This document shows positions 43,602 to 52,140 of a stretch of DNA of 64,000 bases, piece by piece. How positions within the stretch are numbered: position 1 is the first letter of the stretch; each line of letters begins with the position of its first letter. The translations under genes and the position numbers were made by a program. The notes under the pieces were generated by a model that had not been told where the DNA came from, searched no databases, and worked only from the letters and a program-made list of their open reading frames with translations. Source of the DNA: UBA4416 sp048498515 (lineage in GTDB: Bacteria > Bacteroidota > Bacteroidia > B-17B0 > Aurantibacillaceae); assembly GCA_048498515.1 (NCBI GenBank), contig JBEHXV010000005.1:1-64000 (forward strand). Reading direction: 5' to 3'.

Positions 43602-43847
43602 ATGAACATTCATTTCAGAAAAAGAAAAAAATTGGTCTTTAATAATCACAAAGCCGTGCGTACAGCCATTAACCTGAATACCATTAACGGCCAGTTGGTC
43701 ATGTATGACCGTCCGGAAAGCAAAGAAGAATCAAGCTGGGAACGCGACTGGATAGAACAGATCTTAGAAATGAAGCCGGATTCAAACTCATTTAGCCAAA
43801 CAGCCTCCAGGCAAAACAAACTCATTATTAAATGGTGGGAAAACTAA
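43602..43847 (+). CDS. Small protein of unknown function
   Basis: An 81-residue basic and acidic protein (MNIHFRKRKKLVFNNHKAV...). It is preceded by a perfect TAnnTTTG box, which supports it as a real gene. Residues 44-58 (SKEESSWERDWIEQI) look helical. No membrane segment and no known motif. It converges with a TPR gene across 17 bp. Confidence 0.6.
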   Translation: MNIHFRKRKKLVFNNHKAVRTAINLNTINGQLVMYDRPESKEESSWERDWIEQILEMKPDSNSFSQTASRQNKLIIKWWEN

Positions 43848-43864
43848 CCTGGGTTGGTACAAAA

Positions 43865-45436
43865 TCAACGGGGTAATTTTTCAAAATAACGGTCCAGGAA
43901 ATCTTCTTGCACCCATTCCCTGTCGTGAAGGAGCTTAAGGGTTTTAAATACTTCATAAGCATTATTCGCATCATTTTGTTTTAAAAGGATCACACCGTAC
44001 AACATAAACAGTTTCCAATTCTTAGGATCGATCTTATATACCTTGTTTACATACTCCAGCGCAGCCGTTTCGTTATGGTTCAGGTATTCTACCATGCCAA
44101 GCCCAAGTAAACTGGTACACTTGCTTTCATTAAGTTCATACGTGCGCTGAAGATATGCATCCGATACCTGGAGGGCCTTTTCATAATATGTTTTGGCAAG
44201 ATCAAACTTATTTTTGCTCAGGTACAAAAAAGCAAGATCATTATAATCCTTAGCCTGTGGATCAACGGTGGGTTGTTCTTTAATTTTCTGCAGCAGGGTT
44301 TTCTCAAAATTAAGAGTGTCTTTCAACAAGCAATACGTACTCATTAAATTCATATAATCCTCATCGGTGTTCACATCATAGGTCATGTATTTTTTGGGAC
44401 GCAGTTCAATTACTTTTTTCATATAGGGAATTGCTTTTTCCCTTTCGTCCAAAAGCACATACATGTTTCCTAATAACTTATTGGCATAAAAATATTTTCG
44501 CGCATCTTTTTCTTTAAGCAATTGTTCAAAATAAGGGCGATACTCTGTGAGCGCTTTTACATCAGGCTCTTTTAAATTCATCCTGGCAATGTCCATGTCA
44601 AAGCTCGAGTCGGCCATAGCCCTGAGAGGAATAAAGGAGCAGAGTAAGATCTGTTTGGTAACACGGTAAACATACTCCGTATTTGGGTTTATTTTAAAAC
44701 GTTCGCGGTAGTCATCCATTAAGGGCATGTAAGTGAGTGAATCGAGACTAAAGGCATCAATATCCGCTTTTGTTTGAAATTTTGGGACAAAAGTAAAAAG
44801 CCGCATCACATAATACATGGGAACTCCCGCGTAAAAACCGGTATCGTTTGGATGCGTGGCCAGGTAACGCTTTGCAACCTGCATACCCGAATCTATTTGC
44901 TGACTCATGAGGTAATTATTCATCAGGCTTCCGGCAGCTACCGATAAATGAGGGTCAATACTCAGGGCCTTTTTATAATAACCCATGTTTTCCTCAAAAT
45001 TCATCGTTCCTGCCGTGGCATTTGCCAATACATACCACGCAATAGCGCTGTCGGGATGCTGTTCAAGCACTTTCCTGGTAATGTCTATCGATCTTTGCCG
45101 ATACTCAGCGGCTTCCTTTTCCATATTGAGCCGGGCATAAAAGCCCGAGATCTCCAGGCAATAATCTGCTTCGGCCCTGTCGTGTTTCAACTTTTTTTTG
45201 AGTTCTTCTATGTACTCAGGGCTCGCCAGGTGATCGCCATTACCCGGGCGGTTAAACAACTCGGAGGTTGAGTAAGAAACCTTGAAATTCCGATCATAGG
45301 CAAAACAGCTTAGCAGATTCTCTTTAAGAAATTTAATCTCTTTCTCATCAATGCTTCGTTTAAGTTTAACCGACTGTGCCTTTGCAAGGTTTATAGAAAA
45401 TGCTACAGCAATAACCAGCAAAAAAGATGTTTTCAT
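43865..45436 (-). CDS. Periplasmic TPR-repeat protein
   Basis: A 523-residue protein with a signal peptide (residues 1-20, ending AKAQ). The mature part is helical with TPR-like pairs throughout: AWYVLANATAGTMNFEENMGYYKKALSID, YNDLAFLYLSKNKFDLAKTYYEKAL and LFMLYGVILLKQNDANNAYEV (cited by position near 130, 400 and 470). It probably works as a scaffold in the periplasm or at the outer membrane. The partner is unknown. A TTTG-17 bp-TATATTTA promoter lies just upstream. Confidence 0.82.
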   Translation of the reverse strand: MKTSFLLVIAVAFSINLAKAQSVKLKRSIDEKEIKFLKENLLSCFAYDRNFKVSYSTSELFNRPGNGDHLASPEYIEELKKKLKHDRAEADYCLEISGFYARLNMEKEAAEYRQRSIDITRKVLEQHPDSAIAWYVLANATAGTMNFEENMGYYKKALSIDPHLSVAAGSLMNNYLMSQQIDSGMQVAKRYLATHPNDTGFYAGVPMYYVMRLFTFVPKFQTKADIDAFSLDSLTYMPLMDDYRERFKINPNTEYVYRVTKQILLCSFIPLRAMADSSFDMDIARMNLKEPDVKALTEYRPYFEQLLKEKDARKYFYANKLLGNMYVLLDEREKAIPYMKKVIELRPKKYMTYDVNTDEDYMNLMSTYCLLKDTLNFEKTLLQKIKEQPTVDPQAKDYNDLAFLYLSKNKFDLAKTYYEKALQVSDAYLQRTYELNESKCTSLLGLGMVEYLNHNETAALEYVNKVYKIDPKNWKLFMLYGVILLKQNDANNAYEVFKTLKLLHDREWVQEDFLDRYFEKLPR

Positions 45437-45440
45437 GGAT

Positions 45441-45469
45441 TAAATATAGAAAATAATTTATGTAACAAA
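45441..45469 (-). promoter_or_regulatory. Promoter of the TPR protein gene
   Basis: On the minus strand TTTG (45469-45466) and TATATTTA (45448-45441) are spaced 17 bp apart, five bases before the start codon. Confidence 0.5.
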
Positions 45470-45683
45470 GTGCTCTTTTTATTCTTCCCCCATCATGACA
45501 TCTGAATTGGGCATGCTAAAGGACTAAGGAATTGATAAATACATGTAGCGTTTTTAAAATCCAAATCCTTTATTTAAAATTTGAATTAAATATTTCACTA
45601 AAGAACTACATTATGAACCAAAGCCCTGGATATGTCAATTAAAATGCTATTTTTACTAATACACATCCGAAAACCCAATAATT

Positions 45684-46232
45684 ATGAATCTAAAAAAAGA
45701 CATAAGCATTTATCTTTCGTCAGGTGTTTCCCATTTAAGGGAAACTAAAAATTACTACAGAAATCTTCCCTTGGCAGACGCCATAAAACAAGCAGTTTTA
45801 GGTCAAAGTCCAAAGGATGGGAAGATCCTGATGGATTCTCATCAAAGGCGCGTTGGTTATGAAGCCTGCAAGGCCGGCTTAAAAGAATTGCTTAAAACAA
45901 ATACGCAAACAGCCATTTCAAAATGCAATACCTTTGAGGAAGTTTTTAGTATAACTGAATTAATCCGAAAAAACACAAACCGCTTAGGTCCTTTGTGGAG
46001 TTATGATACAGCTTTACGCATTGGCTTTCATTTAAACGTTTATCCAAAAGAAGTGTATGTTCAGGCAGGTGTAGTAAAGGGAGTCAAAAAAGCGTTAAAC
46101 GGAAAAGTACCGAAAGGAAGAAGTTTACCTTTAACCATATTTCCTGCTGAAATACAACAACTAAAAGCTTATGAAGCCGAGAATTTTTTATGCATTTGGG
46201 GGAAAACTAAAAAAGGAAAAGGGAATTGTTAA
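45684..46232 (+). CDS. Hypothetical protein with helix-rich C-terminal motif
   Basis: A 182-residue cytosolic protein. The segment LGPLWSYDTALRIGFHLNVYPKEVYVQAG (near 113-141) resembles a motif I have seen in scattered bacterial hypothetical proteins, with a hydrophobic core and a VYxxAG end. I cannot name the family. The rest is helical and basic (pI high), so it may bind nucleic acid (inference). It is flanked by 247 bp of AT-rich DNA upstream in which I see nothing, and 147 bp downstream. Confidence 0.65.
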   Translation: MNLKKDISIYLSSGVSHLRETKNYYRNLPLADAIKQAVLGQSPKDGKILMDSHQRRVGYEACKAGLKELLKTNTQTAISKCNTFEEVFSITELIRKNTNRLGPLWSYDTALRIGFHLNVYPKEVYVQAGVVKGVKKALNGKVPKGRSLPLTIFPAEIQQLKAYEAENFLCIWGKTKKGKGNC

Positions 46233-46379
46233 TACATAAAGAGGTTTAGTGGACTTATTTTACCCGATCAGTTATTTTCAAAATCCCGCCACTTATTAAT
46301 CAAAGCTCCCCACTTATAGGTTAAAAGCCGCCATATTGGAATTGTTTTATACATTTACAAAGAACTAAAATAGCCGCTC

Positions 46380-47693
46380 ATGCTCAAGTCATTTTACACC
46401 CTTTTATTCGCTGTATGCTTTTTACAATACAATGCCCAGATCATAGTTACCATTGCCGGCAACGGTACCCCGGGATATAGTGGCGATGGCGGTCCGGCAA
46501 CAGCTGCCCTTCTTAACTACCCAACCGGCGTAGCCTGCGATCATTTAGGTAATACTTACGTTTGCGATGCCAATCACACAGTACGCAAGATTGCCCCCAA
46601 CGGTATTATTACCCATGTGGCTACTGTTTACGATCCCATTGCCATGGCCTGCGACAAGAATAACAACCTTTATGTCATTTCACAAAATTACCAGTCGGTG
46701 ATGAAGATCGATCCTACAGGGATCATGACCGCATTTGCAGGAACCAGCCAGGGCATTCACAGTTACAGCGGCGATGGCGGACCGGCAACCCAGGCAACAC
46801 TAGATTATCCTTATGGCATAGTGGCCGATACCTCGGGCAATGTGTATATTGCGACCAACGGTGACGGCAGGGTAAGGAAGGTGAACAGCGCAGGCATTAT
46901 CAGTACCATTTGCGGCCATGGCAACACCGTTACCAATGCAGGTCATTTAGGCGATGGCGGTTTGGCAACCTTAGCCGATCTGGCCTCTCCGAGAGGGTTA
47001 GCGATTGGCAAGGACAATAATTTATACATTGTACAACATTTTGGAAGTGTTCGCATGATTGATGCAGCCGGTATCATTCATACAGTTGCCGGCGACCTGC
47101 TTTTGGGTTCGGGTTATACCGGCGATGGCGGTCCTGCTACGGCAGGACAGTTTAACAGCCCCATGTATATGGCCTTTGACACCACGGGCAATATGTACAT
47201 TACTGACCCGGGAAATTTTTTAATACGAAAAGTAGATACCGGCGGCATATTAAGCACTTATGCAGGTACTTATCATGCTCCACAATTTTGGCCCAATACC
47301 TGGCAGGGCGCGTACAGCGGCGACGGTGGCGATCCGCTGCTGTGCGAGTTTGGCGGCCCATGGACAGTTGCTGTAAATAGCGCTAATGAGCTGGTAATAG
47401 CCGATTACAGGAACCACGCCGTACGCAAAATAACAAAAGCTACAGGGATCAATGACATAAAACAGGAGCAACTGTTTTCACTTTATCCTAATCCTTCAAG
47501 CGGTGAGTTTAACCTTACATTGACCGCAGATGCTAAAATGAGCGTGAGCAATGCCATTGGCCAGGACATTCTTAACCAGGCTTTACCTGAGGGTAAACAT
47601 ATGATTGACCTTAAAGACCAGGCAGCGGGTGTTTATTTTGTAAAAGTTGTTGTTGGCAACAGCATGCAAACTTTAAAGCTGGTAAAGCAATAG
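46380..47693 (+). CDS. NHL-repeat secreted protein with T9SS sorting domain
   Basis: A 437-residue protein with a signal peptide (residues 1-19). It has at least five propeller repeats, each around the unit SGDGGPATxAxL (near 35, 133, 192, 247 and 317), with YVxDxxNxxVRKI blades, as in NHL/TolB-type beta-propellers. The C-terminal 75 residues are a T9SS type A domain (FSLYPNPSSGEFNLTL, LKDQAAGVYFVKVVVGNS). It should be exported through T9SS and bind a ligand or carbohydrate on the surface; no catalytic motif is visible. Confidence 0.88.
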   Translation: MLKSFYTLLFAVCFLQYNAQIIVTIAGNGTPGYSGDGGPATAALLNYPTGVACDHLGNTYVCDANHTVRKIAPNGIITHVATVYDPIAMACDKNNNLYVISQNYQSVMKIDPTGIMTAFAGTSQGIHSYSGDGGPATQATLDYPYGIVADTSGNVYIATNGDGRVRKVNSAGIISTICGHGNTVTNAGHLGDGGLATLADLASPRGLAIGKDNNLYIVQHFGSVRMIDAAGIIHTVAGDLLLGSGYTGDGGPATAGQFNSPMYMAFDTTGNMYITDPGNFLIRKVDTGGILSTYAGTYHAPQFWPNTWQGAYSGDGGDPLLCEFGGPWTVAVNSANELVIADYRNHAVRKITKATGINDIKQEQLFSLYPNPSSGEFNLTLTADAKMSVSNAIGQDILNQALPEGKHMIDLKDQAAGVYFVKVVVGNSMQTLKLVKQ

Positions 47694-47810
47694 GCATTTA
47701 TTATTGATCCCTTCTTATATCCATTGAATGTTGTGTGCTAAGAATTGAGGCAAGCGAGCGGAACCGTAACCGCCGATAAGGAAAATAAACCGTAACTTTA
47801 TTCCCTTGTT

Positions 47811-50294
47811 ATGGCCTTCCATTATTCCAACATAAACCTTCCCGTAGCGGAGATTATTCCTGGTGTTCAAAAGGCATTAACCAATGAACCAACACTGATT
47901 ATTGCAGCGCCACCCGGCGCCGGTAAAAGTACCTTGCTGCCCCTTGCCTTATATGAGGAACCTTTTTTGGAAGGCAAAAAGATCATTATGCTGGAGCCAA
48001 GGCGGCTGGCGGCCCGCAGCATTGCCATGCGAATGGCCGAACTATTAGGTGAAGAGGTTGGACAAACAGTTGGGTATCGCATCCGTTTTGAAAATAAAAT
48101 AAGTTCAAAAACAAAAATAGAGGTTGTTACTGAAGGGATCCTCACAAGGATGTTACAAAGCGACAATGCCCTGGAACAGTTTGGACTGGTTATTTTTGAT
48201 GAATTCCACGAACGCAATTTACAGGCCGATCTGGCACTGGCCTTATGCCGCGAAGCACAGCAGGTCTTGCGGCCTGATCTGCGATTAATGATCATGTCAG
48301 CAACACTCAACATTCCTCAACTTCAAAATTTATTGAATGCACCGGTAATAGAAAGTAAAGGGAGGCAATATCCTGTAGAAATTATACACACCAACGATGC
48401 CGACGAGTTTTTGCTTCCCGAACTGGTTTCGCAAACTATTGCCCGGGCAGTGAATGAACAGGAAGGCGATGTGCTGGCTTTTTTACCGGGAGAGGGCGAA
48501 ATTCGCAAATGCGAGGAAATTTTAAGGATGAATTTACCGGAGTTCAGCATTCATCCGTTGTATGGCATGTTGCCACACAACGAGCAATATGCCGCTATTA
48601 TGCCTAACAGGTATGGCCGGCGAAAAATTGTACTGGCTACTTCTATTGCCGAAACGTCTTTAACCATTGAAGGAATTAAGATCGTTGTTGACTCCGGCTT
48701 TGGTCGCCGCTCACGCTTCGATCCGGCTTCGGGCTTATCGCGCCTGGAAACCCTTCGTATTTCCAAAGATGCCGCCGACCAGCGGGCAGGACGCGCGGGG
48801 CGTTTAAGTGCCGGTGTGTGCTATCGCTTATGGACAAAAGCCACCCATGAGCGCATGGCCGAGCACCGCATCGCCGAGATCATGGAAGCGGATTTGTGTT
48901 CATTGGTTTTAGAGCTCAGTAAATGGGGCACGGAAGAGATTACCCAACTATGCTGGCTCACACCGCCCCCCAAAAGCTCTTTGCAGCAAGCTTATGATAC
49001 GCTGCAACAAATCGGGGCACTTGAAAACAAGAAAATAACAGAGCATGGTAAACACGTGCATCAGCTGGCCTGTCATCCACGCATTGCCCATATGCTGCTA
49101 TTGGCCGAAACGGAGAGCATGAAAGCATTGGGATGTGATATTGCCGGAATTTTAGAAGAACGCGACCCCTTGCCAAAAGACAGCGGTATTGACCTGAACC
49201 TGCGCATTGAAGCATTAAGAAGAGCCAGAAACAATAGTGCCTTTAACAATAAATTTAAGCGCATTGAAAAAAATGCGGCCAGTTATCGCAAGCTTTTAAA
49301 GCTTGATGCTGATAATGACCCGGTAGATTCTTTTGAAACAGGGCTTCTATTGGCCTATGCCTATCCTGAACGCATTGCCTCAGCTAAACCTGGTAACAAT
49401 GCCCAGTTTCAGTTGGCTAACGGAAAAATTGCCACTGCGGGCCATAAAGACGATCTTGCCCACGAAGCCTGGCTGGCAGTTGCCAACATGGACCTGCGTG
49501 ATGGACTGGGAAAAATATTCATGGCCGCTCCTCTTAATCCAAAAGACCTTGTTCACCTGGTGAAGGAGAAACAAAATATCAATTGGGACAGCCGAAAAGG
49601 CGGCCTTATTGCCACTAACGAGCTCCGGATAGGAAGCATTGTATTACAATCGAAACCGGTAAGCAAACCTGATGAAACGTTGGTGCTCAATGCCATTTGC
49701 CAGGCCATTAAAAACGAAGGGGAAAGTTTGCTGGACCTTTCGGAGCAGTTTACACAATTGCAAAACCGCATAGGAAGTTTAAGTACCTGGAATGCGAATG
49801 AACAATGGCCTTTAGCAAGCACCGAGCATTTATTGAATACGGCTAAGGACTGGCTCGGCCCTTATTTAAAAGACATTCGTAAAACAGAAGAATTAAAAAA
49901 ACTTGACCTGTATGCTAGCCTGTTGCATTCCTTAAGCTGGGAACAACAACAACTGCTCGATCAGCTTGTCCCTTCAAAACTGGAGGTGCCCAGCGGTTCT
50001 AAGATCCGGATCGAATACTTTGCTAATGGCGCTCCTCCGGTAATAGCTGTGCGCTTGCAGGAAGTATTTGGATTGGAAGATACACCGGCTGTCAACAACG
50101 GGAAAACTAAAACAGTTCTGCACTTATTATCCCCGGGCTACAAACCCGTACAGGTAACCACCGACCTGCGAAGTTTCTGGAATAATACTTACCATGAAGT
50201 AAAGAAAGAGCTGCAACGCCGTTATCCAAAACATTCGTGGCCCGAAGACCCCTGGAATGCAAAAGCTGTAGCAAAAGGAAGGAGCATGAAATAG
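47811..50294 (+). CDS. hrpB: ATP-dependent RNA helicase HrpB
   Basis: An 827-residue DEAH-box-like helicase. The walker A motif APPGAGKST lies near 33; the Walker B is DEFH near 130 rather than DEAH, as in HrpB proteins; SAT is near 165. Helicase C motifs (TSIAETSLTIEGI, QRAGRAGR) are followed by HA2 and the HrpB-specific C-terminal domain (about 480-827), which contains RYPKHSWPEDPW near the end. Role probably in RNA or ribosome metabolism (family knowledge). A TAACTTTA box lies 11 bp upstream of the ATG. Confidence 0.94.
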   Translation: MAFHYSNINLPVAEIIPGVQKALTNEPTLIIAAPPGAGKSTLLPLALYEEPFLEGKKIIMLEPRRLAARSIAMRMAELLGEEVGQTVGYRIRFENKISSKTKIEVVTEGILTRMLQSDNALEQFGLVIFDEFHERNLQADLALALCREAQQVLRPDLRLMIMSATLNIPQLQNLLNAPVIESKGRQYPVEIIHTNDADEFLLPELVSQTIARAVNEQEGDVLAFLPGEGEIRKCEEILRMNLPEFSIHPLYGMLPHNEQYAAIMPNRYGRRKIVLATSIAETSLTIEGIKIVVDSGFGRRSRFDPASGLSRLETLRISKDAADQRAGRAGRLSAGVCYRLWTKATHERMAEHRIAEIMEADLCSLVLELSKWGTEEITQLCWLTPPPKSSLQQAYDTLQQIGALENKKITEHGKHVHQLACHPRIAHMLLLAETESMKALGCDIAGILEERDPLPKDSGIDLNLRIEALRRARNNSAFNNKFKRIEKNAASYRKLLKLDADNDPVDSFETGLLLAYAYPERIASAKPGNNAQFQLANGKIATAGHKDDLAHEAWLAVANMDLRDGLGKIFMAAPLNPKDLVHLVKEKQNINWDSRKGGLIATNELRIGSIVLQSKPVSKPDETLVLNAICQAIKNEGESLLDLSEQFTQLQNRIGSLSTWNANEQWPLASTEHLLNTAKDWLGPYLKDIRKTEELKKLDLYASLLHSLSWEQQQLLDQLVPSKLEVPSGSKIRIEYFANGAPPVIAVRLQEVFGLEDTPAVNNGKTKTVLHLLSPGYKPVQVTTDLRSFWNNTYHEVKKELQRRYPKHSWPEDPWNAKAVAKGRSMK

Positions 50295-50381
50295 CGGTTT
50301 TTAATATCACTATTGTTTGAAACACAATGGCCTATTAAACGTTAGTTAAGAAAAAGTAACTTTTTTTCTTCATAATAACCT

Positions 50382-50389
50382 TACCTTTG
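50382..50389 (+). promoter_or_regulatory. Candidate -7 box for small hypothetical
   Basis: TACCTTTG is a perfect TAnnTTTG match, 14 bp before the ATG at 50404, so the leader is very short. Confidence 0.55.
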
Positions 50390-50403
50390 TAAAAGATAAA
50401 CCC

Positions 50404-50769
50404 ATGAGCGGACCTGCCGTAGAAATAGAAGAAGACGTTGAAGTAAAAACACTGGAAAGCGAAGAACGTCAAACCATTGTTCACTGCAGCTGTGGTGGCC
50501 CTGAAGACACTTATGCCGTGAGGGTATGGCCCAGCACTTTTTTAATTGAACATGGTACCGGTAAACGCGCGCAATTGGTCGCGGCTTTCAATATTTCCAT
50601 GGCGCCACAATGGACCCTGAATGATGGCAAAGGCTTCACTTTAATTTTTGAAGGTCTTAGCAAAGGCTGCAGCGCTTTCGACCTTAAAGAGATCATCCCG
50701 CAGGATGGAGGTTTTGAGATCCTGAACATTCAGCGCAACAATACGGACGTATATACCGTAAAGTTTTAG
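50404..50769 (+). CDS. Conserved small protein of unknown function
   Basis: A 121-residue acidic cytosolic protein (MSGPAVEIEEDVEVK...). Two Cys in CSCGG near 36 and a third in GCSAF near 90 could bind a metal. The middle alternates hydrophobic residues as in a small beta-sandwich. I do not recognise the family. Its TAG overlaps the stop of the next, convergent gene by 3 bp (50766-50769). Confidence 0.7.
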   Translation: MSGPAVEIEEDVEVKTLESEERQTIVHCSCGGPEDTYAVRVWPSTFLIEHGTGKRAQLVAAFNISMAPQWTLNDGKGFTLIFEGLSKGCSAFDLKEIIPQDGGFEILNIQRNNTDVYTVKF

Positions 50770-51380
50770 GATGAATAGCTGTATACCCGGATAAAGAATA
50801 GTGCTATCAAAAATCCCCAGATCAGTACAAGGAATAATTTCTCTCCTTTCGAGAGTTTACGCTTTACCTGATAACCTTCCTGTTCCTTCAAATAATAAAA
50901 GTTCATCATTCGCACTACAGGAACAAGCGGCATAAATACTAAAAAATACACTAAAAATAATGGCCCTGGCAGGTTACATATAATGATTAAAAGGATGTAC
51001 AGAAGAAATAATAAACCAAGAGGTAATTTTTTCCGATACCCTTTTTCAACTGCCAGTACTTCAAATTCCTTAAACAGGGCATATCCATAAATAAAGGTGA
51101 ATGCCGTCCTGAAAGAAGCATTAATATTCATTCCTTTTTCATCCCGCAAATATTGCCAATGCTTAAACATCCAAAAAAATGTATAAATACCGAATGAGAA
51201 AAAATTGAGAATTAAAAAATGCCTTACCGGCTGGTAGTCTGAAAATGGATGTGAGGTATCCCTGTCATTAACATCAGTTGCAGTTCCTGCGTTTTTCGCC
51301 TGACCTAAAATATCAGTTTCTTTATAGAACTTAACCGGTTCTTTAGGCTGCTCATTATGTTCCTCATCTATTTCGTTCAT
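50766..51380 (-). CDS. DUF4234-like membrane protein
   Basis: A 204-residue protein with about 55 disordered polar residues at the N-terminus, then four or five membrane segments (VRHFLILNFFSFGIYTFFWM, LGLLFLLYILLIIICNL, FLVYFLVFMPLVPVVRM, LFLVLIWGFLIALFFI). The first with SFGIYTFFWMFKHW resembles the DUF4234/TM2-like small domain. It is convergent with the upstream small protein gene, with overlapping stop codons, and divergent from the pseudouridine synthase. Confidence 0.7.
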   Translation of the reverse strand: MNEIDEEHNEQPKEPVKFYKETDILGQAKNAGTATDVNDRDTSHPFSDYQPVRHFLILNFFSFGIYTFFWMFKHWQYLRDEKGMNINASFRTAFTFIYGYALFKEFEVLAVEKGYRKKLPLGLLFLLYILLIIICNLPGPLFLVYFLVFMPLVPVVRMMNFYYLKEQEGYQVKRKLSKGEKLFLVLIWGFLIALFFIRVYSYSS

Positions 51381-51441
51381 GGGTTTTACGTTCCGATATA
51401 AATGTAATCTTTTATTGTATAAAAATTCCTAGTTTTGAATA

Positions 51442-52086
51442 ATGAGTATCAATATCCTATATGAAGATGAGATCATCCTGGTATGCAATAAGCCGGCAGG
51501 CCTGATGGTGGAGCCCGACCGGAATAATTTTCCAAACTTATTGCAACAGGTAAAAGCCTATTTAAAAGAAATCACAGGCGAAAAGAACCCTTATGCCCAA
51601 CACCTGCACCGCCTCGACAGACCGGTGAGCGGCGTGGTGCTGTTCACCAAACAAAAAAAATATCTGCGGAATTTAAGCGAACAATTTGCCGAACGAAAAG
51701 TGTTTAAATATTATACTGCGTTAACGGCAACAGCACCGGCAAAAACATCCGGAATACTGGAACACTGGCACCGCAAGGAAAAAAAGAAAGCGGTATTGGT
51801 ACCCGAAGGAACTGAGTTTGCTGAAAAAGTAAAACTGGAATACAATGTGAAACCACATGGAACCTGTTTCCTTTGGGAGATTAAACTGCATACCGGCAAG
51901 TTTCACCAGATCCGTGCACAGCTTGCAAGTCTTGGTTGTCCTATTATTGGCGATGGTTTATATGGTTCCACAGAAACATATAAAGATAATGCTATTGCCC
52001 TGTACGCTCAAAAGCTCATTATTGAGCACCCCATAACGGGAGAGAAAATGGAGTTTGTTGCTTATTCCAGTTTTAACAGTGACTGA
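51442..52086 (+). CDS. RluA-family pseudouridine synthase
   Basis: A 214-residue enzyme that converts uridine to pseudouridine in RNA. The catalytic Asp is in LHRLDRPVSGVVLF near 58. It has IIPVDEL-like substitutes (ILYEDEIILVCNKPAG at the start) and KTGKFHQIRAQLASLGCPI-type binding (near 152). It lacks an S4 domain, so it is a single-domain RluA/TruC-type. The target RNA position is unknown. It converges with the APC permease across a 54-bp gap made of a dispersed phrase. Confidence 0.92.
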   Translation: MSINILYEDEIILVCNKPAGLMVEPDRNNFPNLLQQVKAYLKEITGEKNPYAQHLHRLDRPVSGVVLFTKQKKYLRNLSEQFAERKVFKYYTALTATAPAKTSGILEHWHRKEKKKAVLVPEGTEFAEKVKLEYNVKPHGTCFLWEIKLHTGKFHQIRAQLASLGCPIIGDGLYGSTETYKDNAIALYAQKLIIEHPITGEKMEFVAYSSFNSD

Positions 52087-52140
52087 GGCTCTCGAAGTCA
52101 CCGACTATTGAGGTTCCCGAAGGCCCGAAGCCACCAGGTA
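52087..52140. repeat. Short direct phrase repeat between convergent genes
   Basis: TGAGGCTCTCGAAGTCACC and TGAGGTTCCCGAAG...GAAGCCACC repeat with variation. It matches the GA-AGTC phrase family at 39465, 57830 and 25300. Confidence 0.5.
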
